Shown piece by piece: positions 28,851 to 37,048 of a stretch of DNA of 37,950 nt. Positions within the stretch are counted from its first letter, which is position 1, and the number at the start of each line of letters is the position of its first letter. The notes under the pieces are model-generated. The model saw only the letters and a list, made by a program, of their open reading frames with translations, made no database searches and was not told where the DNA came from. The stretch is from assembly GCA_944350015.1 (NCBI GenBank), contig CALVNW010000001.1, forward strand, positions 179,183 to 217,132. Direction: 5' to 3'. The stretch is from an uncultured Clostridia bacterium (GTDB lineage: Bacteria; Bacillota; Clostridia; Christensenellales; UBA1242). Made by a program: the position numbers and the translations under genes.

Positions 28851-31574
28851 ATGGCACTTTTTGGTAATGAAAATAAATCGCAGGTTAAAAAATTAAAGAA
28901 GATTGCAGATAAGGTTGTCGCTCTTGAAGAAAAGTACAAGGGCTACTCAAACGAGCAACTTCGCGCCTGCACTGACGAGTTTAGAAATAGGTATAAGGTG
29001 GGCGAGAGCCTAGATGACCTTCTTCCAGAGGCGTACGCCGTTGTGAGAGAGGCGTCGGCAAGAGTTCTCAATATGCGCCACTTCTACGTGCAAATCTTAG
29101 GCGGTATCGCACTCCATCAAGGCAGAATTGCCGAAATGGCAACAGGTGAAGGTAAAACTTTGGTGGCGACACTTCCTGCCTACCTTAACGCAATCGCTGG
29201 CAAGGGTGTTCACGTTGTTACGGTTAACGAATACCTTGCAAAACGTGACGCCGAGTGGATGGGTAAAGTCTATAAGTTCTTAGGACTTACCGTAGGCGTG
29301 TCACTCAATGGACAAAACGATAAACAAAAGAAAGAGGCATATAATGCCGATATCACATACACCACAAATAACGAGCTTGGCTTTGACTACCTTCGTGACA
29401 ATATGGCAATAAACAAAAATGGTCGCGTTCAGAGAGGTTTAAACTTTGCCATTGTCGACGAGGTCGATAGTATCTTGATTGACGAGGCAAGAACGCCACT
29501 TATCATAAGCGGACGAGGCAACAAGTCAACTGATGGCTACCAAATCGCTCAAAGGTTTGCAAAGTCACTTAAGGTGGGCGAGGATGCCGACGTAGAGGTC
29601 GATATCAAGACAAAGCAGATAAACCTCACCGATAAGGGTATCAAAAAGGCTGAGGTGTTCTATCATATAGATAACCTTTCAGATATTGAAAATATAGAAC
29701 TAAGCCACTATATTAACAACGCCCTTCGCGCTAACTTTATTATGCACCGCGATGAAAATTATATCGTCAAAGATGGCGAGGTTATCATTGTTGACGAGTT
29801 TACAGGTCGTCTCTCTCCAGGTAGACGTTTCAGTTCTGGACTTCACCAGGCAATAGAGGCAAAAGAGGGTGTCGACATCCGCGACGAAAACCAAACCCTT
29901 GCAACAATTACCTTCCAAAATTTCTTCCGCCTTTACAGCAAGCTTTCTGGTATGACTGGTACTGCCAAGACCGAAGAGGGCGAGTTTAGAACAATCTACA
30001 ACCTTGACGTTGTAATCATACCAACCAACAGACCAAAACAGAGGATTGACTATCCTGATATTATGTACATCTCAGAAAAGGGCAAGATTAAAGCGATAAT
30101 CGACGAGATTAAAGATTGCGTTGCCACTGGTCAGCCAACCCTCATCGGTACTATCAATATTGATAAGAGTGAAATGCTTTCATCCGCTCTTAAAAAAGAG
30201 GGTATTAAGCATCAAGTGTTAAACGCGAAGAACAACGAAAAAGAAAGTGAAATCGTCGCTCAAGCAGGCAGAAAAGGGGCTATCACCATTGCCACCAATA
30301 TGGCAGGCCGTGGTACCGATATCTTGCTTGGCGGTAACCCTGAGTTCTTAGCAACAAAGGAGATGAGAGATAAGGGCTTTAGCGAAGAAGAAATCTCTTA
30401 TGCCACCGCGTTTAACTATGTTGATGACGAGGCGCTAAACAAGGCAAGAGAAGAGTATAGCAAACTCTATCAAAAGCATAAAGAGGTTACAGATAAGGAG
30501 AAGGAAGAGGTTATCGCGCTTGGCGGACTTCATATTATAGGCACCGAGCGCCACGAGTCAAGGCGTATCGACAACCAGCTTCGTGGTAGGTCAGGCCGTC
30601 AAGGTGACCCAGGGTCAAGTGTATTCTTCCTCTCTCTTGATGATGACCTATTTAAGAGGTTTGCAACCGATAAGCTTCGCAAACTGCTTGCTTTCTTTAG
30701 GTTTGACGATTCAACACCTATCCAGCTTAAACAACTCTCTAAGCAGATAGAGAACTCTCAGCGCAAGGTTGAGCTTCAAAACTTCTCAATAAGAAAGACC
30801 GTTCTTCAATTTGACGATGTTATGAACAAGCAAAGAGAGATTATCTATTCAGAGCGTAACAAGGTGCTTGATGGCGAGCCTGTTCACGACCAGATTATGA
30901 AAATGCTCCCTGAGGTGGTCGGCGCGTCTATTGCCAAGATTATTAGTGATGATATACCTTATTATGATTGGAATTTAGAGGCGCTTAATAAGGAGCTTGA
31001 AAACGGTTTGCTAGACCGTGAGAGCCTCGCCGTCACCGAGGAGTTTGTTGAAGAGTGTGACGTAAATGAGCTGACCGAAAAGGTGCTTGACCTTGTATAC
31101 AAAAAGTATCAAGAGCGCGAGGATGAGGTCAAGGAGCTTGGCATCAATTTTGAGGATATTGAAAGAAACGTTCTTCTTAGAATGGTTGATATAAATTGGA
31201 TGAGTCAAATTGAAAATATGCAAATTATGAAAGACGAGATTTTGTCGCGTCAGTTTGGTCAGCAAGACCCTATCTTTGCCTATAAGAAGGAAGGGTTTGA
31301 TATGTTTGACTCTATGATTGAAAAGATTAAGGAGATGACTTGCAAGACTCTTCTCAATGCAAGGATAAGACGTGAGCCACCGAAGCAACCAGAGCCAGTT
31401 AAGATACTCTTTACTGGCAAGGAGCTTACGCCAGAGGAGCGTGCAAAGAAGGAGCAGAAACAAAAGCTTCAAGTGCAAAAGACGGTATACAATGATAAGC
31501 CAAAGGTTGGTAGAAATGACCCTTGTCCTTGTGGAAGTGGCAAGAAATACAAAAACTGTTGCGGGCAAACTTAG
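28851..31574 (+). CDS. secA: Preprotein translocase ATPase SecA
   Basis: The 907-residue motor drives proteins through SecYEG. The DEAD-motor is shown by [18 protein letters not shown] (Walker A near residue 100) and [21 protein letters not shown] (Walker B near 202). The preprotein cross-linking region follows, then [20 protein letters not shown] and [23 protein letters not shown] of the second motor domain. The C-terminal zinc motif is [13 protein letters not shown], which binds SecB or phospholipid in other bacteria. Length is normal. The last codons (GGG CAA ACT TAG) lie inside the first hairpin of the repeat array, so the repeat supplies the stop codon and the terminal Gln-Thr. Confidence 0.98.
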   Translation: MALFGNENKSQVKKLKKIADKVVALEEKYKGYSNEQLRACTDEFRNRYKVGESLDDLLPEAYAVVREASARVLNMRHFYVQILGGIALHQGRIAEMATGEGKTLVATLPAYLNAIAGKGVHVVTVNEYLAKRDAEWMGKVYKFLGLTVGVSLNGQNDKQKKEAYNADITYTTNNELGFDYLRDNMAINKNGRVQRGLNFAIVDEVDSILIDEARTPLIISGRGNKSTDGYQIAQRFAKSLKVGEDADVEVDIKTKQINLTDKGIKKAEVFYHIDNLSDIENIELSHYINNALRANFIMHRDENYIVKDGEVIIVDEFTGRLSPGRRFSSGLHQAIEAKEGVDIRDENQTLATITFQNFFRLYSKLSGMTGTAKTEEGEFRTIYNLDVVIIPTNRPKQRIDYPDIMYISEKGKIKAIIDEIKDCVATGQPTLIGTINIDKSEMLSSALKKEGIKHQVLNAKNNEKESEIVAQAGRKGAITIATNMAGRGTDILLGGNPEFLATKEMRDKGFSEEEISYATAFNYVDDEALNKAREEYSKLYQKHKEVTDKEKEEVIALGGLHIIGTERHESRRIDNQLRGRSGRQGDPGSSVFFLSLDDDLFKRFATDKLRKLLAFFRFDDSTPIQLKQLSKQIENSQRKVELQNFSIRKTVLQFDDVMNKQREIIYSERNKVLDGEPVHDQIMKMLPEVVGASIAKIISDDIPYYDWNLEALNKELENGLLDRESLAVTEEFVEECDVNELTEKVLDLVYKKYQEREDEVKELGINFEDIERNVLLRMVDINWMSQIENMQIMKDEILSRQFGQQDPIFAYKKEGFDMFDSMIEKIKEMTCKTLLNARIRREPPKQPEPVKILFTGKELTPEERAKKEQKQKLQVQKTVYNDKPKVGRNDPCPCGSGKKYKNCCGQT

Positions 31575-31871
31575 TTTGCATCAGTATCGTTTGTTGTATC
31601 TTTTATTCGGTTTTACCTTGGTCCGCCAAACTTAGTTTGCATCAGTATCGTTTGGTGTATCTGTAATTTTGTTGTACTTTGGTCCGGCAAGCCTTACGCT
31701 TGGCGATTATCGTTTGTTGTATCTGTAATTTTACTGTACCTTGGTCCAGCCAGCCTTACGCTTGGCGAAGTGTCGTTTAGTGTATCTTGCGTTTTACTGT
31801 ACCTTGGTCCGGCAAACTTAGTTTGGATCAGTATCGTTTGGTGTATCTGTAGTTTTACTGTACTTTGGTCC
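31563..31871 (+). repeat. Array of five 61-63-bp hairpin-bearing units after secA
   Basis: Units are 31563-31624, 31625-31685, 31686-31747, 31748-31810 and 31811-31871, each ending TTGGTCC. Units 1, 2 and 5 carry a hairpin based on AAACTTAGTTT; units 3 and 4 carry GCCTTACGCTTGGC. The constant part is TATCGTTTGGTGTATCTG followed by a T-rich stretch and ACCTTGGTCC. It is the same family as 17545-18039 and lies inside the secA 3' UTR, since the terminator is at 31900. Confidence 0.92.
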
Positions 31872-31899
31872 ATTAGAGAAAATTAAAGAAAAAATAATA

Positions 31900-31938
31900 A
31901 TAGTATCCAAGCCCAATGCTTGGGTGCTATTTTGTTTT
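31900..31938 (+). terminator. secA terminator beyond the repeat array
   Basis: A 13-bp stem, ATAGTATCCAAGC with GCTTGGGTGCTAT (two G-T pairs), loop CCAAT, then TTTTGTTTT. Confidence 0.85.
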
Positions 31939-31964
31939 ACTAATTATGAACCTCTCACGTTTTT

Positions 31965-32112
31965 GCGCTCGCTCCGCTCACACACACGCTCGCGCTAACG
32001 CACTCGCACACACGCTCGCGCTGACGCACGTCGCTTACCTCGCTCCGCTCGCGCCCGCGGGACCATAGACCCCGCGAGGCACGTCGCTCCGCTATCTCTC
32101 CGAACGGGCGAG
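31965..32112. other. GC-rich non-coding block with internal repeats
   Basis: About 150 bp of C-rich, strongly GC-rich DNA in an AT-rich genome. A 23-bp sequence beginning CACACACGCTCGCGCT repeats at 31981 and 32007, GCTCCGCTC recurs, and GCGGG/CCCGC (32057-32061 with 32071-32075) forms a hairpin. No reading frame with a start and ribosome site is seen. It lies in the 1-kb non-coding stretch 31575-32587. Confidence 0.7.
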
Positions 32113-32313
32113 TAAAAAGTACGATAATGGCATTTCTCTTCTAGTAACATAAGATAGGACTTATAAAAATAAGATAAAAGAACAAGTTTTTTTGAACAAA
32201 CACACCTTAGCCTACAAAAACATTAAAAATCATCCTCATTGACAGTTTTTGCGGAGAAATACAGGTTAGTAGCATTTTTTGGTGATAATTTTGAGCGAAG
32301 TACGTCAATTTGC

Positions 32314-32342
32314 TTGACAAAAAATGCGGGGGAGGATAAAAT
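32314..32342 (+). promoter_or_regulatory. Promoter of the LRR protein gene, G-tract type
   Basis: TTGACA (32314-32319), 17-bp spacer with a GCGGGGGAGG tract, TAAAAT (32337-32342). It shares TTTGCTTGACAAAAA and the G tract with the promoter at 1848. It is about 245 bp upstream of the start codon. Confidence 0.75.
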
Positions 32343-32366
32343 AGAGCTGTCAAAATGACAGCTCTA
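32342..32366 (+). promoter_or_regulatory. Perfect hairpin at the 5' end of the LRR transcript
   Basis: An 11-bp stem, TAGAGCTGTCA/TGACAGCTCTA with loop AAA, starts next to the -10 box, followed by a weak T-rich stretch (GTTTTAT). It could stabilise the RNA 5' end or act as an early attenuator. Confidence 0.65.
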
Positions 32367-32371
32367 GTTTT

Positions 32372-32485
32372 ATATAATTTAAAAGGTTAAGGCAAGGCTG
32401 GGGAATATAAAATTTAAAAGGTTAAGGCAAGGCTGGGAAATATAAAATTTAAGAGGTTAAGCCATAGATGGGGAATATAAAATTT
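32372..32485 (+). repeat. Three tandem 35-bp repeats in the 5' UTR
   Basis: Units starting at 32381, 32416 and 32451 carry A(A/G)AGGTTAAG followed by GCAAGGCTGGGGAA or a variant and TATAAAATTT. They lie between the promoter and the start codon of the LRR protein. Confidence 0.85.
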
Positions 32486-32587
32486 TAAATTTTATCACGC
32501 AAAATGACGTCACCATCGAGACAAAGGGATATTTGAATTGGTATAATAAAGAAAATAATAGAAAAACTAAAGATATTTGGAGGATAT

Positions 32588-33979
32588 ATGAAAGGCTTAA
32601 GGATGAAATTATTTGCAAGTATGTCAATAATTGTGCTAGTATTATCGATGCTGATAGTTGGCGTATGGGCGGTTGAGGAAGGTAAACAAATACACTTAAA
32701 GGGTAGTGTAGACTTTACTATATCTGATAATAATTTGTATATTAGAGATATTAGGCGAAGGAAGGCTGGCTCTACCGAACAGGGTACAACTATAGACAAC
32801 TTTTTGCCTGGGATTGTAGAAAGCACTTCTTTTATTTTAAAATTAGGTCCACTTGAGGCGGATAGCGACTTTGAACTTGTGATAGATGTTGTTAATACCA
32901 CAGAGACTACCTACCAAGTGAACACCACCTATAATGTTACGAATGGAACTATTAAAGCAAGCGGTAAAATAGAGGGCGACGGTGTTCCACTTGCGCAGGT
33001 TACTACCGCCGATATATCAGGGCAGATAATTTTAAATGTAGAAATAAGCGTCATCGGCACAGTCGACATTGGAGAAATTGAAGTGCCAGTAGACGAGTAT
33101 GTGCCTAAGATTTATGACTATTTTACCTTTAACAAAAATAGCGACGGCAAATCTGTGACGCTTACTGGCTATGATAAAAGTTTGTTGGACAGTACAGATA
33201 TAGTAATTCCTGCCACAGTATCACAAAATGAAAATGAGCAGTGGATTGATGGGAACACTTACACAGTTACAGCAATAGCGGATGGAGATCTTAGTAATGG
33301 TGGGGTTTTTACTAACAGCGGAATAACAAGTATAGAACTGCCTTCAACATTAACAAGTATAGGTCTTTTTGCATTCTTGAATTGCAGTAGTCTTACAGGA
33401 GGGTTGAACTTAGGAGAATGTACAAGTTTAACAAGTATAGGTGGTGCGGCATTCTATGGTTGCAGTGGATTTACAGGTTTAACCTTGCCAGACAGTTTAA
33501 TGAGTATAGGGGATCTTGCATTCTATAATTGCAGTGGACTTAAAGGAGAGTTGAACTTAGGAGAATGTACAAGTTTAAAGAGTATAGGTAGTTCTGCATT
33601 CTATGGTTGCAGTGGATTTACAGATTTAATCTTGCCAGAAGGTTTAAAAAGCATAGGGGATACGGCATTCTATGGTTGCAGTAACCTTACAAATATAACC
33701 TTGCCAGAAGGTTTAACAAGTATGGGGTATGGTGTATTCAATAGTTGCAGTAGCCTTAAAAGTATAACCTTGCCAGAAAGTTTAACAAGTATGGGGTATG
33801 GTGTATTCCGAAATTGCGACAGTTTAGACTCGGTAAAATTTGGAAATACCACAGGGTGGATAGTGTCAACTTCGCCAGATATGTCTAATTCATCGTCTGT
33901 TGTTGTGACAAATCCTAACACCAACGCAACTTATCTTAAGAATGACTATGTTCATTGTTACTGGCAACGCAATGTGTGA
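32588..33979 (+). CDS. Exported BspA-type leucine-rich-repeat protein
   Basis: The 463-residue protein has a signal sequence (about residues 1-28, IIVLVLSMLIVGVWA) of the same type as the protein at 1956. Residues 30-175 look beta-rich. A linker with TGYDKSLLDSTDIVIPATV leads into about eight LRR_5 repeats of roughly 23 residues (residues 238-417) with the pattern LPxxLTSIGxxAFxxCSxL. It ends NDYVHCYWQRNV, without an LPXTG or other anchor. Such repeats mediate surface adhesion in BspA-like proteins; the ligand is unknown. GGAGG lies 4 nt before the ATG at 32588; a second in-frame ATG at 32603 with AAGG is an alternative. Two 147-bp DNA repeats at 33404 and 33551 make copy number changes plausible. 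Confidence 0.85.
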   Translation: MKGLRMKLFASMSIIVLVLSMLIVGVWAVEEGKQIHLKGSVDFTISDNNLYIRDIRRRKAGSTEQGTTIDNFLPGIVESTSFILKLGPLEADSDFELVIDVVNTTETTYQVNTTYNVTNGTIKASGKIEGDGVPLAQVTTADISGQIILNVEISVIGTVDIGEIEVPVDEYVPKIYDYFTFNKNSDGKSVTLTGYDKSLLDSTDIVIPATVSQNENEQWIDGNTYTVTAIADGDLSNGGVFTNSGITSIELPSTLTSIGLFAFLNCSSLTGGLNLGECTSLTSIGGAAFYGCSGFTGLTLPDSLMSIGDLAFYNCSGLKGELNLGECTSLKSIGSSAFYGCSGFTDLILPEGLKSIGDTAFYGCSNLTNITLPEGLTSMGYGVFNSCSSLKSITLPESLTSMGYGVFRNCDSLDSVKFGNTTGWIVSTSPDMSNSSSVVVTNPNTNATYLKNDYVHCYWQRNV

Positions 33980-34016
33980 GGCTTGGCATTTGGTGTTTAA
34001 CAAATTTTAGCGATTT

Positions 34017-34071
34017 AAAAAAGATGTTGGGTTGTTTTGCCATAGACTTAAAACGAGCGACATCTTTTTTT
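34017..34071 (+). terminator. Probable terminator of the LRR protein gene
   Basis: AAAAAAGATGT pairs with ACATCTTTTTT around a 32-nt loop that has its own GTTTT/AAAAC pairing, followed by T. Confidence 0.6.
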
Positions 34072-34172
34072 GACAATCTACGCATTTTGTTTTGAATTTT
34101 AATTTTTTTGTGTTAAGATTAATATAAGTAGTGGTGTGAACTATTCAATTGTTCACCTCGAGGGGTTATTTG

Positions 34173-34448
34173 ATGAAAAATTATGTCTATCCAGCTGTAT
34201 TTATTAAAGATAAAGAAAACGGCGTCTACCGCGTGCTTTTTCCAGACCTTGAACTGACCACCGATGGCACGATTGTTGAAGAGGCTTTTCTTTATGCTAA
34301 GGAATTTTTGAAACAATATTTTATCTATATTGAAAAGTATGACCTAGACTTTAACAGCCCAACCGATTTTGAGACCGTCAAAAGGGTGGCAAATCCTAAC
34401 GATTATGTTATGCTTATTGAGGCTAGCGTTTCGCCAAAAGATTTGTAA
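34173..34448 (+). CDS. HicB-like antitoxin-family protein, orphan
   Basis: The 91-residue protein starts MKNYVYPAVFIKDKENG. The strand-strand-helix beginning YPAVFIKD...YRVLFPDLELTTDG followed by a helix (EEAFLYAKEFLKQYF) is the degenerate RNase H fold of HicB-type antitoxins. HicB partners normally inactivate the HicA RNA-cleaving toxin. No HicA-like double-stranded RNA-binding protein of about 60 residues is seen on either side, and no C-terminal DNA-binding domain is evident, so it is an orphan or has another role. The start at 34173 has AGGGG at 7-nt spacing; the frame extends upstream but without a ribosome site. Confidence 0.75.
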   Translation: MKNYVYPAVFIKDKENGVYRVLFPDLELTTDGTIVEEAFLYAKEFLKQYFIYIEKYDLDFNSPTDFETVKRVANPNDYVMLIEASVSPKDL

Positions 34449-34669
34449 AAAATTGTTTTAAAATATAAAAATCCAAGGCAGTTGTCAATATGTCGCCAAT
34501 GTCAATATGTCGCAAAAAAATTAAAAGTAGATGTCATTTATCGTTTAAATTTTTAGACGGTATTTTGCAAAAGTTTTAGACGTTATCCGCTTGCAAGGTA
34601 CTGCAGGGTGACGTTTTGATGATTTTATACAAAATATTTAAAAAACAATTAAAAATATCCAATAAATTG
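34449..34669. other. Non-coding gap before rpmG
   Basis: AT-rich, no gene seen. It contains a short direct repeat TGTCAATATGTCGC (34485-34514, two copies) and, at its right edge, the rpmG promoter. Confidence 0.5.
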
Positions 34670-34698
34670 TTGACAATGCTATGCATTTGTGATATTAT
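34670..34698 (+). promoter_or_regulatory. Promoter of rpmG-secE-nusG
   Basis: TTGACA (34670-34675), 17-bp spacer, TATTAT (34693-34698), 50 bp before the rpmG start. Confidence 0.8.
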
Positions 34699-34702
34699 TT
34701 AA

Positions 34703-34732
34703 CTAGCACTTCAGACGAGGTGTTAGTTTTTT
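34703..34732 (+). promoter_or_regulatory. Terminator-like hairpin in the rpmG leader
   Basis: CTAGCAC (34703-34709) pairs with GTGTTAG (34720-34726) and is followed by six T. It starts at about the expected first transcribed base, so it may be an RNA-stabilising 5' hairpin or a very early attenuator. Confidence 0.55.
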
Positions 34733-34748
34733 GTTAGGAGAGATTAAA

Positions 34749-34910
34749 ATGGCAACACCAAAACGTAAAAATATTATCCTTGCTTGCACTGAATGCCAAG
34801 AGCGCAACTATGCTACAAGCAAGAACACAACAGCAAACCCTGAGAGAGTTGAAATTAAGAAGTTCTGCTCTCGTTGTGGAAAGAGAACAGTTCACAAAGA
34901 AACCAAGTAA
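34749..34910 (+). CDS. rpmG: 50S ribosomal protein L33
   Basis: This 53-residue protein begins [20 protein letters not shown] and ends [12 protein letters not shown]. Two CxxC pairs (CTEC and CSRC) make it the zinc-binding form of L33. TTAGGAG precedes the ATG. It is first in the rpmG-secE-nusG operon, the same order as in Bacillus, where sigH would be directly upstream; here the upstream neighbour is an orphan HicB-like gene. Confidence 0.95.
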   Translation: MATPKRKNIILACTECQERNYATSKNTTANPERVEIKKFCSRCGKRTVHKETK

Positions 34911-34924
34911 AGCTAGGGGGAATT

Positions 34925-35368
34925 ATGTCTAAAAAGAAAAAGACAAACAGTAGTAAAGTCGTTGCAAGCCAATCCGAGCTTCCTGCAGTTAATGAAGCAG
35001 TTGATACCGTAAATCAAGAGCAGTCTAGCGCAAATCAAAGTGAAAACGTAGAGCTTGCGCCTTCACAATCAAACAAGAAAGAGGGCAAAAAGGCTAAAAA
35101 AGAGGAAGTTACAGTTTCTCAAAAAGACAAGCAAAAAGCAGATAAGGCTAAAGCTGACAAGAAAAAGAAGGCAAATGGCAAAGAAAAGGTAAGTTTAAGA
35201 CGCAAAACTCGCGAGACTTTTGCAGAACTTAAAAAGGTAACTTGGCCATCTTTTGCCGATGTCTGCAAAAAGACAGGCGTTGTACTTGTAGTTGTGCTTA
35301 TTTTTGCTGTAATCATCTTTGGAATTGACTTTGGGCTTGGTAAGCTTATGGGATTATTAAGAAAGTAA
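34925..35368 (+). CDS. secE: Preprotein translocase subunit SecE with a long charged N-terminus
   Basis: The 147-residue protein is part of the SecYEG channel. The conserved amphipathic segment FAELKKVTWPSFADV lies at about residues 101-115 and the single membrane helix VVLVVVLIFAVIIFGIDFG follows, as in the one-helix SecE of Gram-positives, which is only about 60 residues. The first 90 residues are a Lys/Glu/Ala-rich, apparently disordered extension. The ATG at 34925 is preceded by AGGGGG, 14 bases after the rpmG stop. Confidence 0.93.
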   Translation: MSKKKKTNSSKVVASQSELPAVNEAVDTVNQEQSSANQSENVELAPSQSNKKEGKKAKKEEVTVSQKDKQKADKAKADKKKKANGKEKVSLRRKTRETFAELKKVTWPSFADVCKKTGVVLVVVLIFAVIIFGIDFGLGKLMGLLRK

Positions 35369-35381
35369 AACGAGGTTGTGT

Positions 35382-36101
35382 ATGGAAGATAAAGATTTAA
35401 TGACAAATGAAAACCTTTCTTTGAATGATGTGACAACTGAGGAAAACTTTGGAAAGGGCGAAGCCGAGAATGCTCAAGAAAACGTTCAAGTTGCACAAGG
35501 TCACGCCGAGAGCGAAGAGGAGAGAAAGGCTAGACTTGCCGAGGAGTATGATGACGAGAAAGGCTATAAGGAGTTTGTAGACAGTTTGCCAGCAAGGTGG
35601 TACGTTCTTCACACCTTTTCAGGTTATGAAAATGTCGCAAAGGAGAACTTAGAGACAGTTATTGAAAAGTTCAACCTTCAAGATAGAATATTTGACATCA
35701 TTATACCTATGGAAGACGTAGTTGAAGAGAAAAACGGCAAGAAAAAACTTGTTCAAAGAAAATCTATGCCTTGCTACATCTTCGTTAAAATGAAATATGC
35801 CGATGATATTTGGCATAACGTTGTAAGAACGAGAGGTATCACAGGCTTTGCGGGACCAAAAGGTCGCCCACTTGCTATGCCAGAAGACGAAGTTATCAAG
35901 CTAAGACTAGAAAAGATTAAAGTTGAAACCAATCTTGAGGTTGGTGACAAGGTTGAAATTGTTGACGGCGCACTCAACGGACAGTTTGGTGTTGTGACTG
36001 CAATAGATAAGGATAGCGGTATTGTTTCAGTCAATGTTGAAATGTTTAACCGCGAAACTCCAGTTGATGTAGAGCTATCTCAACTTCGCAAGTTGAATTA
36101 A
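35382..36101 (+). CDS. nusG: Transcription termination/antitermination protein NusG
   Basis: The 239-residue protein binds RNA polymerase and modulates pausing and Rho-dependent or intrinsic termination. The NGN domain starts RWYVLHTFSGYENVAKENLE at about residue 72 and includes RKSMPCYIFVKM and VRTRGITGFAGP. The KOW motif is VGDKVEIVDGALNGQFGVV near the C-terminus. An acidic extension of about 70 residues precedes the NGN domain; B. subtilis NusG has none. The ATG at 35382 fits GAGG at 35372-35375; a TTG at 35376 lacks room for a ribosome site. Confidence 0.95.
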   Translation: MEDKDLMTNENLSLNDVTTEENFGKGEAENAQENVQVAQGHAESEEERKARLAEEYDDEKGYKEFVDSLPARWYVLHTFSGYENVAKENLETVIEKFNLQDRIFDIIIPMEDVVEEKNGKKKLVQRKSMPCYIFVKMKYADDIWHNVVRTRGITGFAGPKGRPLAMPEDEVIKLRLEKIKVETNLEVGDKVEIVDGALNGQFGVVTAIDKDSGIVSVNVEMFNRETPVDVELSQLRKLN

Positions 36102-36555
36102 TTTTAAAGATTTTATTGAAATTTATACTAATTTTGTTTAAATGTAAAGACTTTGAATGATTTTATAAGCAAAGACTTAAAAAATTATAGACAAAGACTT
36201 AAAAAACTTTGAAATTATGAAAATTTTTAGTTTTTAGATATAGCCAGCAATTTAGCTGAAGTTATATTGTCCTTGGCAAGACATAAAACTACCAAAAGGC
36301 AGAAAATTATCTTAAAGGGCGAGAAACTGCTCTTACACTTGATTTGCAATAGAAACAGTAGCTATGTCGGTGTAGTTTTAAAGCTGATAAAATTGGGAAT
36401 TAAGGGATTTGTTTTCAAAACAAATAAAGAACTTATTTTCAAAACTATAGTAAAAACTTATTTTTAAAACTACTATTCAAAACTATTAATAATCTAATGA
36501 TAGAAAGTGTAAACATATATTTAGCCCGATAAGAAAATTTTACTGCAAAAATAAA
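36102..36555. other. Non-coding gap between nusG and rplK
   Basis: AT-rich. A 66-codon frame at 36267 has no ribosome site and resembles nothing known. TTTTCAAAAC-like motifs recur between 36411 and 36480. No clear promoter or terminator was found, so whether rplK-rplA is transcribed from the nusG promoter is open. Confidence 0.5.
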
Positions 36556-36600
36556 TTGTGGGAGAGCGGAACTGCAACCACTCTAATCACCACAAAAGGA
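36556..36600 (+). promoter_or_regulatory. Leader stem-loop before rplK, possible L1-binding site
   Basis: TTGTGG (36556-36561) pairs with CCACAA (36590-36595), with a second stem GAGAGCGG/CCACTCT-like inside. It directly precedes the ribosome site GGAGGG. L1 represses the L11-L1 message in E. coli by binding such a leader; that this is the site here is inference. Confidence 0.5.
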
Positions 36601-36609
36601 GGGTAAAAA

Positions 36610-37038
36610 ATGGCAGAAAAGAAGATTAGCGCGGTTGTAAAATTACAACTTGACGCAGGTAAAGCCACCCCAGGACCTCCAGTTGGTTCAACTTTAGGAC
36701 CTCACGGAATTAACCTTGGTGCCTTTACAAAAGAATTTAACGAGAAAACAGCATCACAGGCAGGGCTTAAGATTCCTGTAGTTGTAACTATCTACGCAGA
36801 TAGAAGTTTCTCATTTGTACTCAAAACTCCACCAGCTGCTATTCTTATTATGAAGGCAGTTGGTCTTGAAAAGGGTTCTGCAGTGCCAAACAAAACAAAA
36901 GTCGGAAGTATCACAAAAGCTCAAATCAAACAAATTGCTGAGACTAAGATGCCAGACCTTAACTGTACATCTATTGAGTCTGCAATGTCTATGATTGAAG
37001 GCGCCGCTCGTAGTATGGGCGTAACTGTAGTAGACTAA
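36610..37038 (+). CDS. rplK: 50S ribosomal protein L11
   Basis: This 142-residue protein starts [44 protein letters not shown], the proline-rich N-terminal domain that contacts the GTPase-associated centre and release factors. The C-terminal rRNA-binding domain ends in [14 protein letters not shown]. Length is standard (about 141). AAAGGAGGG precedes the start. It overlaps no gene and leads rplA by 10 bases. Confidence 0.97.
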   Translation: MAEKKISAVVKLQLDAGKATPGPPVGSTLGPHGINLGAFTKEFNEKTASQAGLKIPVVVTIYADRSFSFVLKTPPAAILIMKAVGLEKGSAVPNKTKVGSITKAQIKQIAETKMPDLNCTSIESAMSMIEGAARSMGVTVVD

Positions 37039-37048
37039 GGAGGCGGTT

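Noticed and set aside
31563..31871. Repeat arrays considered as integron attC sites
   Set aside because: No cassette ORFs lie between units, no integrase is seen, and the constant part lacks attC R'/R'' core sites.
36267..36467. 66-codon frame between nusG and rplK
   Set aside because: No ribosome site, unremarkable composition and no recognisable similarity; treated as chance.
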